Below are positions 23,227 through 33,340 of a stretch of DNA of 64,000 nucleotides, piece after piece. A model generated the notes under the pieces. The model was given only the letters and a program-made list of their open reading frames with translations, was not told the origin of the DNA and made no database searches. Source of the DNA: Sphingomonas qomolangmaensis (GTDB lineage Bacteria; Pseudomonadota; Alphaproteobacteria; Sphingomonadales; Sphingomonadaceae); assembly GCF_024496245.1 (NCBI RefSeq), contig NZ_CP101740.1:186001-250000 (forward strand), written 5' to 3'. The first letter of the stretch is position 1, and each line of letters opens with the position of its first letter. Both the position numbers and the translations under genes were made by a program.

Positions 23227-24738
23227 TCACCGGCTCGCGACCTGCGCGGCCGAACGGCGTTCGATCTTGTCGGCGAGTACCGCGTCCCATTTATACGGAT
23301 CGGCGCGGAAGCTCATCTGCCCGTTCGCGCTCGCAAACGCGGTCCAATAGAGCAGATACACCTGCACCGGGGTGTTGAGCCGCGCGCGGACGGTCTTGGT
23401 GGTGGTGGTCACCTGCTCGTCGATCGCCGCTTCGCTCCATTCGGGAACGTCGCGCAGCAGCAATTTGGCGAGCTCGGCGGGCTTTTCCAGGCGGATGCAG
23501 CCATGGCTCGCCAGCCGGTCGAAGCGCGAGAAGCCGGCCTGTGCCGGGGTATCGTGCAGATACACCGCGAACGGGTTGTCGAAATCGAATTTGAAGCGAC
23601 CGAGCGCGCTGGTGTCGCCCGATGCCTGTTGCAGGCGGCGGTTGGGGCCTTCGCCGATGATGCGGAAGTTGTTGGCCTTCAGATAGCCATCGCCTTTGGG
23701 GAACAGCTCGCGATTGGCGATGCTCGACGGCACGTTCCACGGCGGATTGAGCACCACCGAATGGATCGTCGATTGCAGCATCGGCGTCTCGCCTCCGCCG
23801 GGCTTGCCGGTAACCGCCTTCATCGACATCACCGGGCTGTCGCCTTCGAACACCGTCAGCACCGCGGCGGCGATGTTCACCTGGATCCGGTTTTTGGGGA
23901 GTTCGTGCGGCAGCCAGCGCCAGCGCTCCATATTCGCCATGATCTGGCGCACCCGGTCGCGCGCGGGCACGTTGAGCGCACCCATCGTCTGGGTCGAGAC
24001 GGTTCCGGTGGGATTCAGCCCGTAGCGGCGCTGCGCGCGCTGTACTGCCGCCTTCAACGTGGCGTCGAAGCTGTCGCCGGTCGCGACAACCTCCGGATCC
24101 TCGATCGCCAAGCGCTTGCGTAACGCGGCGACACGCGCACCCTTCGATCCCATCGACAGATCGGCGCCGGCGGGGATCGCCTGCCAACCGCCTGCGGTCA
24201 CGATGCCGCGATAGCGCGTTAGCCCCGCGCGCAAGCCATCATAGCCTGCCCAGGGTGGCGGCAGCGCGGCGAACCATTGCGCGATGCGATCCTCGGCGAC
24301 TGCCTTGGCAAAGGCGGGGCGGGGGTCGTAGGCGGCGGGACGCAGCGCCCAATCTTCCTGGAAATCGGCGGTATCGAGCCGTCCGGCATGTACCGCATGC
24401 GCGTGATCGAGCGCGGCGCGTACCAGCGCGTCGTTCGCCTGCGGGATCGAAACCGCAGCATCTACCGACCGCAGTCCCTGCACCGCGCCATCCTGCTCCA
24501 GCAACGCTGCCAGCTGGGTTGCCTGGACCGGGGTAAGCACCGGGAGCGGCGCAACCGGCTGCACCATCGGCACCGGGATCGATGGCGGCAGCGGTGTGGT
24601 CTGCATCGCCGGCGGGATGATCCGCGCGGGCGGGGCGGCGGGCATTGCGGGCGCGCGCGGCGCAGAAGCCTGGGCCTGCGCAACCGCCGGGGTAGCGAGC
24701 GAGGTCAGGAGCAGGGCAGTTAGGCCAACATTGCGCAT
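23227..24738 (-). CDS. L,D-transpeptidase, YcbB/LdtD type
   Basis: A periplasmic enzyme that makes 3-3 peptidoglycan cross-links. From ATG 24738 it is 503 residues: a signal peptide (NVGLTALLLTSLATPAVAQA), a Pro-rich spacer, a helical scaffold with a peptidoglycan-binding-like segment (MGSKGARVAALRKRL, about 230-245, and a QRRYGLNPTG repeat), and the YkuD catalytic domain with SHGCIRLEKP containing Ser411, His412 and catalytic Cys414. NPPWNVP is the usual substrate-loop block of LdtD-like proteins. It lies in the gap between rplL and rpoB. Confidence 0.9.
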   Translation of the reverse strand: MRNVGLTALLLTSLATPAVAQAQASAPRAPAMPAAPPARIIPPAMQTTPLPPSIPVPMVQPVAPLPVLTPVQATQLAALLEQDGAVQGLRSVDAAVSIPQANDALVRAALDHAHAVHAGRLDTADFQEDWALRPAAYDPRPAFAKAVAEDRIAQWFAALPPPWAGYDGLRAGLTRYRGIVTAGGWQAIPAGADLSMGSKGARVAALRKRLAIEDPEVVATGDSFDATLKAAVQRAQRRYGLNPTGTVSTQTMGALNVPARDRVRQIMANMERWRWLPHELPKNRIQVNIAAAVLTVFEGDSPVMSMKAVTGKPGGGETPMLQSTIHSVVLNPPWNVPSSIANRELFPKGDGYLKANNFRIIGEGPNRRLQQASGDTSALGRFKFDFDNPFAVYLHDTPAQAGFSRFDRLASHGCIRLEKPAELAKLLLRDVPEWSEAAIDEQVTTTTKTVRARLNTPVQVYLLYWTAFASANGQMSFRADPYKWDAVLADKIERRSAAQVASR

Positions 24739-24926
24739 GGGCAGGGATACTCTCACTCGTTCTTCGACACCGAACGCCGCGCCGAACCGTTCGCCGCAAG
24801 CCTTATCGTGCCTGGCGCGGCGGAGCAAAGCCGAAGCGGTGGCGGATACGTTCTGTTACAAAAAAGGTGGGGCTTCGCAGTGTGTGGCATGGCAGGTGGG
24901 ATGGCAAATTCAGGAAAGAGGCAGCG

Positions 24927-25673
24927 ATGAGCAAGGAATGCGTTCTGGTCACCGGGGGTGGCTCGGGTATCGGCATGGGGCTGGCGGAGGCCTTTCATGC
25001 ACGCGGTGCGACCGTCATGATCGCTGGGCGCAATCGCGCCTCGCTCGATGCCGTCGCTTTGCGCTGTCCCGGCATGATGGTGGCCGACGTCGATGTTTCC
25101 CAACCGGCATCGGTCGAGGCGCTGGTAGCCTGCGTCGCCGATCGTCTTCCCGGCCTGAACCTGCTGATAAACAACGCCGGTATCCAGCAGGTGCTCGACT
25201 TCGCCGGGGAAACGCCGCCCGATATCGCCACCATTTCGCGCGAGATCGACACCAATCTGAAGGGGCTCATCCATGTCAGCGCGGCGTTTTTGCCGCTCCT
25301 GCGCCGCCAGCCGTCGGCGCGTCTGGTCCACATAGGGTCCGGTCTCGCCTATGTCCCGTTGGCCATGGCTCCCGTCTATTCGGCCACCAAGGCTGCGGTG
25401 CATTCGTTCACGATGTCGTTGCGGTATCAACTGGCCGACACTTCGGTGAAAGTCGTCGAGATACTTCCACCTGTCGTCGATACCGCGTTGCATCGCGGGC
25501 TGGCACGCACGCCACCGAAGGCGATGCCGCTGCCGGCCTTCGTCGCTGCGGCGATGAAAGGGCTGGACGCGGGCGATCCCGAAGTCGTGGTGGGTCTGGC
25601 GAAGGTTCTGAAATTGGCCCAGCGGGTGGCGCCGCGCTTGTTTTTCGGCGTTGTGAACAAGAATTCGGTTTAG
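24927..25673 (+). CDS. Short-chain dehydrogenase/reductase (DltE-like SDR)
   Basis: A classical SDR of 248 residues with the NAD(P)-binding TGGGSGIGMG (about 9-18), the structural NNAG (about 86-89), the catalytic Ser in HIGSGLAY and YxxxK in YSATKAA. The pattern NNAGIQ and the C-terminus resemble the DltE/YdfG group. The substrate is not deducible. ATG 24927 has AGGAAAGAGG upstream. It is alone on the plus strand between two minus-strand genes, with codon choice slightly less GC-extreme than neighbours (GATAAACAACG, TCATACTTCC-like codons), so lateral acquisition is possible. Confidence 0.88.
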   Translation: MSKECVLVTGGGSGIGMGLAEAFHARGATVMIAGRNRASLDAVALRCPGMMVADVDVSQPASVEALVACVADRLPGLNLLINNAGIQQVLDFAGETPPDIATISREIDTNLKGLIHVSAAFLPLLRRQPSARLVHIGSGLAYVPLAMAPVYSATKAAVHSFTMSLRYQLADTSVKVVEILPPVVDTALHRGLARTPPKAMPLPAFVAAAMKGLDAGDPEVVVGLAKVLKLAQRVAPRLFFGVVNKNSV

Positions 25674-25705
25674 AACGGTTCGCGCCACCCACCTCCGCCC
25701 CACAC

Positions 25706-25735
25706 GAAAAAGGGCGACCCCGATGGGGCCGCCCT
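25706..25735 (-). terminator. Intrinsic terminator of rplJL
   Basis: On the minus strand AGGGCGGCCCC-ATC-GGGGTCGCCCT forms a strong stem followed by TTTTT (25711-25707), 43 bases after the rplL stop. It separates rplL from downstream genes including the distant rpoB. Confidence 0.85.
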
Positions 25736-25777
25736 CCTTCAATCGTATCGCCGCCCGTTGCCGGGTGGCAAAACCGA

Positions 25778-26152
25778 TTACTTGACTTCGACGGTCGCGC
25801 CGGCTGCTTCCAGCTGGGCCTTGATCTTGGCGGCTTCGTCCTTCGACACGCCTTCCTTGACGGCCTTGGGAGCCGACTCGACCAGCGCCTTTGCTTCGGT
25901 CAGGCCGAGTGCGGTGATCGCGCGGACTTCCTTAATCACGTTGATCTTCTTGCCACCGTCGCCGGTGAGGATCACGTCGAATTCGGTCTGCTCTTCGGCA
26001 GCAGGAGCGGCAGCGCCGCCGCCAGCGGCAGGTGCTGCAACTGCGGCAGCAGCCGAAACGCCCCACTTCTCTTCGAGCATCTTCGAAAGCTCAGCGGCTT
26101 CCAGGACGGTCAGGGCGCTCAGGTCGTCGACGAGCTTGTTCAGGTCAGCCAT
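25778..26152 (-). CDS. rplL: 50S ribosomal protein L7/L12
   Basis: The stalk protein of the large ribosomal subunit, 124 residues. It has the N-terminal dimerisation helices ([31 protein letters not shown]), an alanine/glycine-rich hinge ([15 protein letters not shown]) and the C-terminal globular domain that contacts translation factors ([27 protein letters not shown]). It follows rplJ by 60 bases on the same strand and ends at a strong terminator. rpoB is not downstream as it is in many bacteria. Confidence 0.98.
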   Translation of the reverse strand: MADLNKLVDDLSALTVLEAAELSKMLEEKWGVSAAAAVAAPAAGGGAAAPAAEEQTEFDVILTGDGGKKINVIKEVRAITALGLTEAKALVESAPKAVKEGVSKDEAAKIKAQLEAAGATVEVK

Positions 26153-26212
26153 GGTAATACTCCAATATTCAAAGGGTTCGGGTCAGTAAATAAGCCTTGG
26201 GGAAGCGCCGTT

Positions 26213-26728
26213 TCAGGCGGCTTCCTTCTCCGCATATGCCGAAAGCACGCGCGCGATCTGTGCGGCCGGTGCCTGAGCGATCGTCGCGATCTTGGTTGCA
26301 GGTGCCACGATGAGCCCCACAAGCTTGCCACGAAGTTCGTCCAGCGACGGCAGCGTCGCGAGCGCCTTCACGCCCTCGACGTCGAGCATCTGGCTGCCCA
26401 TTGCGCCGCCGACGATTTCGATCTTGTCGTTCGTCTTGGCGAACTCGGCGACCACCTTGGCCGCAGCCACGGGATCGGTCGAGGTGGCAAGGGCTACGGG
26501 GCCGGTCAGCAGGTCCGACAGACCTTCATACTCGGTGCCCGCAAGGGCGATGCGAGCAAGGCTGTTCTTGCTGACCTTGTAGCTGGCACCGGCTTCGCGC
26601 ATCTTCGTGCGGAGTAGCGTCGACTGGGCGACGGTCATCCCGAGGTTGCGGGTGACGACCACCACGGCAACTTCGTTGAAGGTGCTGTTCAGCGCGGCGA
26701 CGGCGTCGGTCTTTTGCGAACGATCCAT
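26213..26728 (-). CDS. rplJ: 50S ribosomal protein L10
   Basis: The stalk base protein that anchors L7/L12 dimers, 171 residues. ATG 26728 gives [20 protein letters not shown], with an SD GAGGAGACC between the leader hairpin and the start. A longer in-frame start at 26755 lies inside the leader hairpin and is rejected. L10 (or the L10-L7/L12 complex) commonly autoregulates this operon by binding the leader, which here contains a terminator-like hairpin. Confidence 0.97.
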   Translation of the reverse strand: MDRSQKTDAVAALNSTFNEVAVVVVTRNLGMTVAQSTLLRTKMREAGASYKVSKNSLARIALAGTEYEGLSDLLTGPVALATSTDPVAAAKVVAEFAKTNDKIEIVGGAMGSQMLDVEGVKALATLPSLDELRGKLVGLIVAPATKIATIAQAPAAQIARVLSAYAEKEAA

Positions 26729-26740
26729 GCCGGTCTCCTC

Positions 26741-26765
26741 AAAAAAGGCCTTCACTGCGAAGGCC
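26741..26765 (-). terminator. Intrinsic-terminator-like hairpin directly before rplJ (putative attenuator)
   Basis: On the minus strand GGCCTTC-GCAGT-GAAGGCC (26765-26747) is followed by TTTTTT (26746-26741) and then, almost at once, by the rplJ ribosome site and ATG at 26728. Placement between the promoter and the first gene points to L10 leader control by termination. Confidence 0.7.
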
Positions 26766-26980
26766 CGGTTACGTCGGAAGTCGGGCGACTGCCCGGCTCC
26801 CTCGTCCGAGGGGCATGATCGTCAAGCGGCGGGTGGCCCCGCGCATGACCCGAACCTCCCTGGCGGAAGTATCCGGCGAAAATGCATTCCCCGTCTTGGC
26901 AGGACATTAAGGCCGGGCAAATCCCTGGCCACCTGCTGTCTCGGACGGATGCCGACACGGACGAGTCCGTTCCGGCAAGG
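26766..26980 (-). promoter_or_regulatory. rplJ leader RNA region (probable L10 leader)
   Basis: About 215 bases of untranslated leader lie between the putative promoter and the attenuator hairpin. It contains several GC-rich inverted stretches (for example CCCGGCT...AGCCGGG-like and GGGGCC/GGCCCC pairs). Its position fits the L10 leader described in proteobacteria and Bacillus, which binds L10 or L10-L7/L12. No covariance check could be made here. Confidence 0.5.
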
Positions 26981-26985
26981 GGGCG

Positions 26986-27013
26986 CTGATAGCGGGAAGC
27001 TGAGGAAAGTCAA
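26986..27013 (-). promoter_or_regulatory. Putative rplJ promoter
   Basis: On the minus strand TTGACT (27013-27008) and TATCAG (26991-26986) are separated by 16 bases. It would start a leader of about 250 bases before rplJ. Confidence 0.5.
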
Positions 27014-27164
27014 CGGTGGCGGGCGGCTGGGCCCGGCGTTAACCTTATCGCATTGCAAGCGCGCCGATCCGTCCAACATCGGTACAGCGCAAAACAACCA
27101 CTGGCAAAACCCAGGCGAAAAACCAATACACTAAAGCAACGGCAAGACACAGAAAGCGACATCG

Positions 27165-27833
27165 ATGGTTAACGGCAACATCCCGCGAAAGACCCGTTCG
27201 CTACGATGGGGCGCGCTGATCTTGGCCGCAACGCTTGCGCCGCAAGTTGCGCAGGCGCGTACCCCCGAGGTTCGCAGCGTCCTCGCACTCGAAGCGCCTT
27301 TGGTGCCGGGAGAATATGCCTGGAACGCTGATGGCGTCGCCGCGGGCCCGACGCGGATCGTGATCGATCTGACCGCGCAGAAGCTGTACGTCTATCGCGG
27401 CGGGGTGGAGATCGGGCGCGCGTTCATCCTCTATGGTGCCGATCACAAGCCGACACCGACCGGCACCTTCCCGATCCTGCAGAAGAAGCGCCACCACATC
27501 TCCAATCTGTACAACGCACCGATGCCGTACATGCAGCGGCTGACCTGGGGCGGGGTGGCGATCCACGGTAGTGAGGTCGAAGCCAACGCCGCGACGCATG
27601 GCTGTGTCGGCGTCCCCGATGAATTCGCGGCGCTGCTGTTCGACGCGACCAAGATGGGCGACATCGTGACGGTCACGCGCAAATGGATGCCGGCGCTGTA
27701 CGAGGCCGAGATCAATGCGCCCGATCCGCATGCGATCGCAGAAGTTGTCGAGTCGGTCGAGGAAGTGCCGGTTGCCGTCGCAGCGAACGAAGTCGTTGGA
27801 GCGCCTTACGCAATCCTGACTCCGCCCGACTGA
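27165..27833 (+). CDS. L,D-transpeptidase family protein (short YkuD domain)
   Basis: An exported YkuD-fold protein of 222 residues. ATG 27165 gives a signal peptide (MVNGNIPRKTRSLRWGALIL up to about AQA-RT). The catalytic region has IHGSEVEANAATHGCVGVP with His145 and nucleophile Cys147, and the upstream IVIDLTAQKLYVYRGG typical of the fold. It may make 3-3 cross-links or attach a protein to peptidoglycan. It sits alone, between rplJ and rplA modules, and ends at a bidirectional terminator with rplA. Confidence 0.88.
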   Translation: MVNGNIPRKTRSLRWGALILAATLAPQVAQARTPEVRSVLALEAPLVPGEYAWNADGVAAGPTRIVIDLTAQKLYVYRGGVEIGRAFILYGADHKPTPTGTFPILQKKRHHISNLYNAPMPYMQRLTWGGVAIHGSEVEANAATHGCVGVPDEFAALLFDATKMGDIVTVTRKWMPALYEAEINAPDPHAIAEVVESVEEVPVAVAANEVVGAPYAILTPPD

Positions 27834-27856
27834 TCGCCGCCGTCATCGCGGCAACG

Positions 27857-27891
27857 AAAAAGGGCCGGGAGATCGCTCTCCCGGCCCTTTT
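27857..27891. terminator. Bidirectional terminator between the short L,D-transpeptidase and rplA
   Basis: AGGGCCGGGAG (27861-27871) and CTCCCGGCCCT (27878-27888) form an 11-bp perfect stem with loop ATCGCT. AAAA on the left and TTTT on the right (after the stem) give T-runs in both directions, serving the convergent genes. Confidence 0.9.
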
Positions 27892-27914
27892 CTATGCCGT
27901 GATGATCCGAAGGA

Positions 27915-28604
27915 TCAGACGCCGACTTCGGCGACGTCGACCTTGATCCCCGGGCCCATCGACGAGCTGACCGCGATCTTGCGGACATATTTGCCCTTGG
28001 CACCGGTCGGCTTTGCCTTGACCACCGCGTCGACCAGCGCGTCGAAGTTGGCGCGCAGATCTTCCTGCGGGAACGACGCCTTGCCGATGCCCGAATGGAT
28101 GATACCGGCCTTTTCGACGCGATATTCGACCTGGCCGCCCTTGGCTGCCTTGACCGCTTCGGCGACGTTCATCGTCACGGTGCCGAGCTTGGGGTTGGGC
28201 ATCATGCCCTTGGGCCCCAGGATCTTGCCGAGCCGGCCCACGACGCCCATCATGTCGGGCGTGGCGATGCAGCGGTCGAAATCGATCTTGCCGCCCTGGA
28301 TGATCTCCATCAGGTCTTCGGCGCCCACGACATCGGCACCTGCTTCACGTGCTTCGTCGGCCTTCGCGCCCTTGGCGAACACGCCGACGCGAACGGTCTT
28401 GCCCGTGCCCTTGGGGAGGGTGACTACGCCGCGGACCATCTGGTCCGCATGACGCGGGTCGACGCCGAGGTTCATCGCGACTTCGATCGTCTCGTCGAAC
28501 TTCGAGGTCGCGTTGCTGCGGGCCAGCGCGATCGCTTCGTCGATCGGGTGCAGCTTCTCACGATCGATCGTGAGTGCCTTCTGCTTCTTGCTCAGATTGG
28601 CCAT
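27915..28604 (-). CDS. rplA: 50S ribosomal protein L1
   Basis: A large-subunit protein of the L1 stalk, 229 residues. Family blocks [32 protein letters not shown] and [12 protein letters not shown] are intact. It follows rplK by 4 bases on the minus strand, as in the common rplKA pair, and ends at a strong bidirectional terminator. In many bacteria L1 represses its own operon through the mRNA near rplK. Confidence 0.98.
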   Translation of the reverse strand: MANLSKKQKALTIDREKLHPIDEAIALARSNATSKFDETIEVAMNLGVDPRHADQMVRGVVTLPKGTGKTVRVGVFAKGAKADEAREAGADVVGAEDLMEIIQGGKIDFDRCIATPDMMGVVGRLGKILGPKGMMPNPKLGTVTMNVAEAVKAAKGGQVEYRVEKAGIIHSGIGKASFPQEDLRANFDALVDAVVKAKPTGAKGKYVRKIAVSSSMGPGIKVDVAEVGV

Positions 28605-28608
28605 CGGA

Positions 28609-29040
28609 TCAGCCCTCCACTACCTGGAGGCCCATCGCGCGTGCGGAGCCTTCGATGATCTTCGTTGCGGCGTCGATGTCGTTGGCGTTCAGATCCTTCA
28701 TCTTCGCGGTCGCGATTTCCGAAAGCTGCGAGCGCTTGATCGATCCGGCCGAAACCTTGCCCGGCTCCTTCGAACCCGACTTCAGGCCGGCGGCCTTCTT
28801 GATCAGATACGTGGCGGGCGGGGTCTTGGTCTCGAAGCTGAACGAGCGATCGGCATAGACGGTGATGACGGTGGGCAGCGGGGTGCCGACCTCCTGGTCG
28901 CCGGTCGATGCGTTGAACGCCTTGCAGAACTCCATGATGTTCACGCCGCGCTGGCCCAATGCGGGGCCGATCGGCGGCGAGGGGTTCGCCTTGCCTGCAG
29001 GAACCTGCAGCTTGATGTAGCCGGTAATCTTCTTTGCCAT
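28609..29040 (-). CDS. rplK: 50S ribosomal protein L11
   Basis: The L11 protein of the GTPase-associated centre, 143 residues. ATG 29040 gives [20 protein letters not shown], the standard start with the proline-rich region contacting 23S rRNA. The C-terminal [21 protein letters not shown] matches the RNA-binding domain. Upstream extension to 29130 is not supported. The 270-base gap to katG must hold the divergent rplK promoter. Confidence 0.98.
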   Translation of the reverse strand: MAKKITGYIKLQVPAGKANPSPPIGPALGQRGVNIMEFCKAFNASTGDQEVGTPLPTVITVYADRSFSFETKTPPATYLIKKAAGLKSGSKEPGKVSAGSIKRSQLSEIATAKMKDLNANDIDAATKIIEGSARAMGLQVVEG

Positions 29041-29235
29041 GATACTCACTCTGTTGCCGGCCACGAATGCGCGCCGGTGCAAGTTTAGCGGTTCGTGCGA
29101 CGGCCAAGGGCCGCCTCCCGCAACATCCATCGCTAGCGTTGGAAGCTGGCGCGCTTAGCGCAAAGCGCGGTGCGATGCAACGGGCCGGGCGCGATCGCCG
29201 TCGCCGCGATTAATCGGTTTTACCGCTCGTGTTGA

Positions 29236-31533
<2,298 letters not shown>

Positions 31534-31569
31534 GGTAGGGCCCCCGGCGGTGTCGGGGTTTGCGGATGG

Positions 31570-31603
31570 GGCCGGGAGCGCGGGTGCGCTTCCGGCCTTT
31601 TTC
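31570..31603 (+). terminator. Intrinsic terminator of katG
   Basis: GGCCGGGAGCGC (31570-31581) and GCGCTTCCGGCC (31586-31597) pair with one wobble around a 4-base loop, followed by TTTTTC. It lies 37 bases after the katG stop. Confidence 0.8.
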
Positions 31604-31641
31604 TTGTTTGGGGGGGAGCCGAAGCGAGCGCGCCGTGTCCG

Positions 31642-31758
31642 CCCCCTCCGTCATGCTTCGCATGCCACCTCCCCCTGGCGGGGGAGGATTTGGGTGGGGT
31701 CTTTTCTCCCCTGCCAGGGGGAGGTGGCGGGCGCTTTAGCGGCCGTCGGAGGGGGAGG
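31642..31758. repeat. GC-rich inverted repeat at the 3' end of the DUF559 gene
   Basis: CCCCCTCCGTCATGC...CCACCTCCCCCTGGCGGGGGA (31642-31690) is inverted at 31706-31758 (CTCCCCTGCCAGGGGGAGGTGG...CCGTCGGAGGGGGAGG). The right arm supplies the last codons of the DUF559 gene. Confidence 0.8.
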
Positions 31759-32134
31759 TTGGGGGAAGGGTTGCGGCTATGCGTTGGTGGGTGACGGCGA
31801 TGATTTGGCGGACGACCGCGTCTAAGTCCTTTAGCACATCAGTCGCGGTGAACCGCAGCACTTCCACCCCCTGCGCTGCCAGCCATTCGGTGCGGGCTGC
31901 GTCGCGCACAGGGCGGTCACCGCGGTTATGGGCTTCGCCGTCGACTTCGATCGCGAGGCTTGCGGGGGCGCAGTAGAAATCGAGGATGAAGGCGCCGGCG
32001 GGGTGTCGGCGGCGGAAGCGGGGGGCGGATGCTTGGCGGCGTAGGGCTTGCCATAGGGCTAGTTCGGGCGGGGTCATTGCCTGGCGGAGGTGGCGGGCGG
32101 TGGTTTTGGCGTTTCGCGTGCCTGCGAGGCGCAT
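31736..32134 (-). CDS. DUF559 (endonuclease-like) protein
   Basis: A 132-residue member of the DUF559 group, related to Vsr and restriction-endonuclease folds. The core RRQASAPRFRRRHPAGAFIL then DFYCAPASLAIEVDGEAH shows the usual acidic/E-x-D spacing before GEAH, and a conserved TPPELALWQAL helix. Start at ATG 32134; the C-terminal TLPPTSPSDGR is encoded by the flanking repeat. Biochemical function of DUF559 is not established. Tight flanking by copies of the same repeat suggests mobility or a repeat-linked cassette. Confidence 0.72.
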   Translation of the reverse strand: MRLAGTRNAKTTARHLRQAMTPPELALWQALRRQASAPRFRRRHPAGAFILDFYCAPASLAIEVDGEAHNRGDRPVRDAARTEWLAAQGVEVLRFTATDVLKDLDAVVRQIIAVTHQRIAATLPPTSPSDGR

Positions 32135-32140
32135 CGTTTC

Positions 32141-32191
32141 CTCCCCCTCCGTCATGCTGCGCATGCCACCTCCCCCTGGCGGGGGAGGATT
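32141..32191. repeat. Second copy of the DUF559-flanking repeat
   Basis: CTCCCCCTCCGTCATGC...CATGCCACCTCCCC...GGCGGGGGAGGATT is almost identical to the left arm at 31642-31690 (one to two changes). It begins 7 bases before the DUF559 start codon on the other strand. Confidence 0.8.
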
Positions 32192-32230
32192 CGACTTGTA
32201 ATGTTGGATTTTCGCGAACACAACGGGAAC

Positions 32231-33229
32231 ATGGCTCGACCGTTCGATCGTGCGCAGGCGTTGGAGAATGCGGCGTTTATCGCCGCGTTGACGCAAACCG
32301 GGAATGTCCGGGCGGCGGCGCGGGCGATTGGGCGGGCGGCGGCGACGATGCATGGGCGGCGCGCGGCGCATCCGGCCTTTGCGCAGCAATGGGACGTCGC
32401 GGTCGCGATGGCCGATGCGCGGTTGGTCGAGGATGGCGGGGGGCGGCTGGCGGATAGCGCGGCGAAGGCGGGTGGGGCTGTCGGCCATCGCTCCGCCAGT
32501 GATCGTACCGCCAGTCATCGAACCTTGGGGGGCGAGGCGGTGGTGGTGCAGCGGCGCGACGGCAAGCTGCAGGTGCGCAGCGCGCAGCCGGGGAAGATCA
32601 CGCGGCAATGCGAACAGGCGTTCCTGGCGGCGCTGTCGGCGACCGCCAACATCCGGCTGTCGGCGGCGGCGGCGGGGGCGTCGCCCGCGGCCTTTTATCG
32701 GCGGCGACGGCGCAACCCGGGGTTCGCGCGCGAGATGCACCTGGCGCTCGAGATGGGCTATACGCGGATCGAGGCCGGGTTGCTCGAAAGCTTCGAGGTC
32801 GAGGCGCACGAGCATGACGCGTGGCGCCACAACGAACCACCCGAGTTGCCCGCGATGACGGTGAATCAGGCGCTGCAATTGCTGTATCTGCACCACAAGA
32901 CCGCGCGGCTATGGGCGCAGGCACCGTATATGAACCGCAGGCGTGGTGAGAGCAGCGGACAATGGAGCGAGCGCCGCGCGGCCGATTATCGCGCGGCCAA
33001 GACGCGCGAGACCGAGGCCCTCAAGATGGCGGCGACCAACGCGGCGTTGCGCTCGGCACTCGACCGGGTCGCGCCGCTGCCGCACGAGCCGCCGCCGCCG
33101 GTGCTGCCCGCGCTCGACCAGGTGACCGGCTGGTCGCGCGCCGATACCGACAAGACGCCGCACGACCCGACGCGCGCGCTGTTCGGCGGGTGGCGGTTCG
33201 AGGACATCGAGCGGCAGCACGGCGAGTAG
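32231..33229 (+). CDS. Uncharacterised protein with duplicated HTH-like (terminase small-subunit-like) region
   Basis: ATG 32231 gives 332 residues with no signal peptide. Two similar blocks are visible: FIAALTQTGNVRAAARAIG...HPAFAQQWDVAVAMADARL (about 16-66) and FLAALSATANIRLSAAAAG...NPGFAREMHLALEMGYTRI (about 133-180). Both have the pattern of the helix-turn-helix region seen in phage terminase small-subunit-like proteins of sphingomonads. The C-terminal part (about 240-332) is charged, with Pro-rich DRVAPLPHEPPPPVLPAL. No large terminase, portal or capsid gene is nearby. Role unknown: DNA-binding regulator or phage remnant. Confidence 0.68.
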   Translation: MARPFDRAQALENAAFIAALTQTGNVRAAARAIGRAAATMHGRRAAHPAFAQQWDVAVAMADARLVEDGGGRLADSAAKAGGAVGHRSASDRTASHRTLGGEAVVVQRRDGKLQVRSAQPGKITRQCEQAFLAALSATANIRLSAAAAGASPAAFYRRRRRNPGFAREMHLALEMGYTRIEAGLLESFEVEAHEHDAWRHNEPPELPAMTVNQALQLLYLHHKTARLWAQAPYMNRRRGESSGQWSERRAADYRAAKTRETEALKMAATNAALRSALDRVAPLPHEPPPPVLPALDQVTGWSRADTDKTPHDPTRALFGGWRFEDIERQHGE

Positions 33230-33248
33230 GCGCGGGGGCGGCGCGGCG

Positions 33249-33284
33249 GCGGCTGGTGCACGCGGGTTGGCCGCAGCGTTTTTT
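33249..33284 (+). terminator. Weak putative terminator after the HTH-like gene
   Basis: GCGGCTGG (33249-33256) and TTGGCCGC (33267-33274) can pair with several wobbles and are followed by AGCG then TTTTTT (33279-33284), between the HTH-like gene and the KaiC-like gene. Confidence 0.4.
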
Positions 33285-33340
33285 ATTGGCATAGCAGGCA
33301 CATAGCCCGGCCGATCTCGATCGGGCGACGGGAGTACCGC

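Noticed and set aside
31534..33340. Prophage or integrative element around the HTH-like gene
   Set aside because: No integrase, portal, capsid, large terminase or attachment-site duplication was seen.
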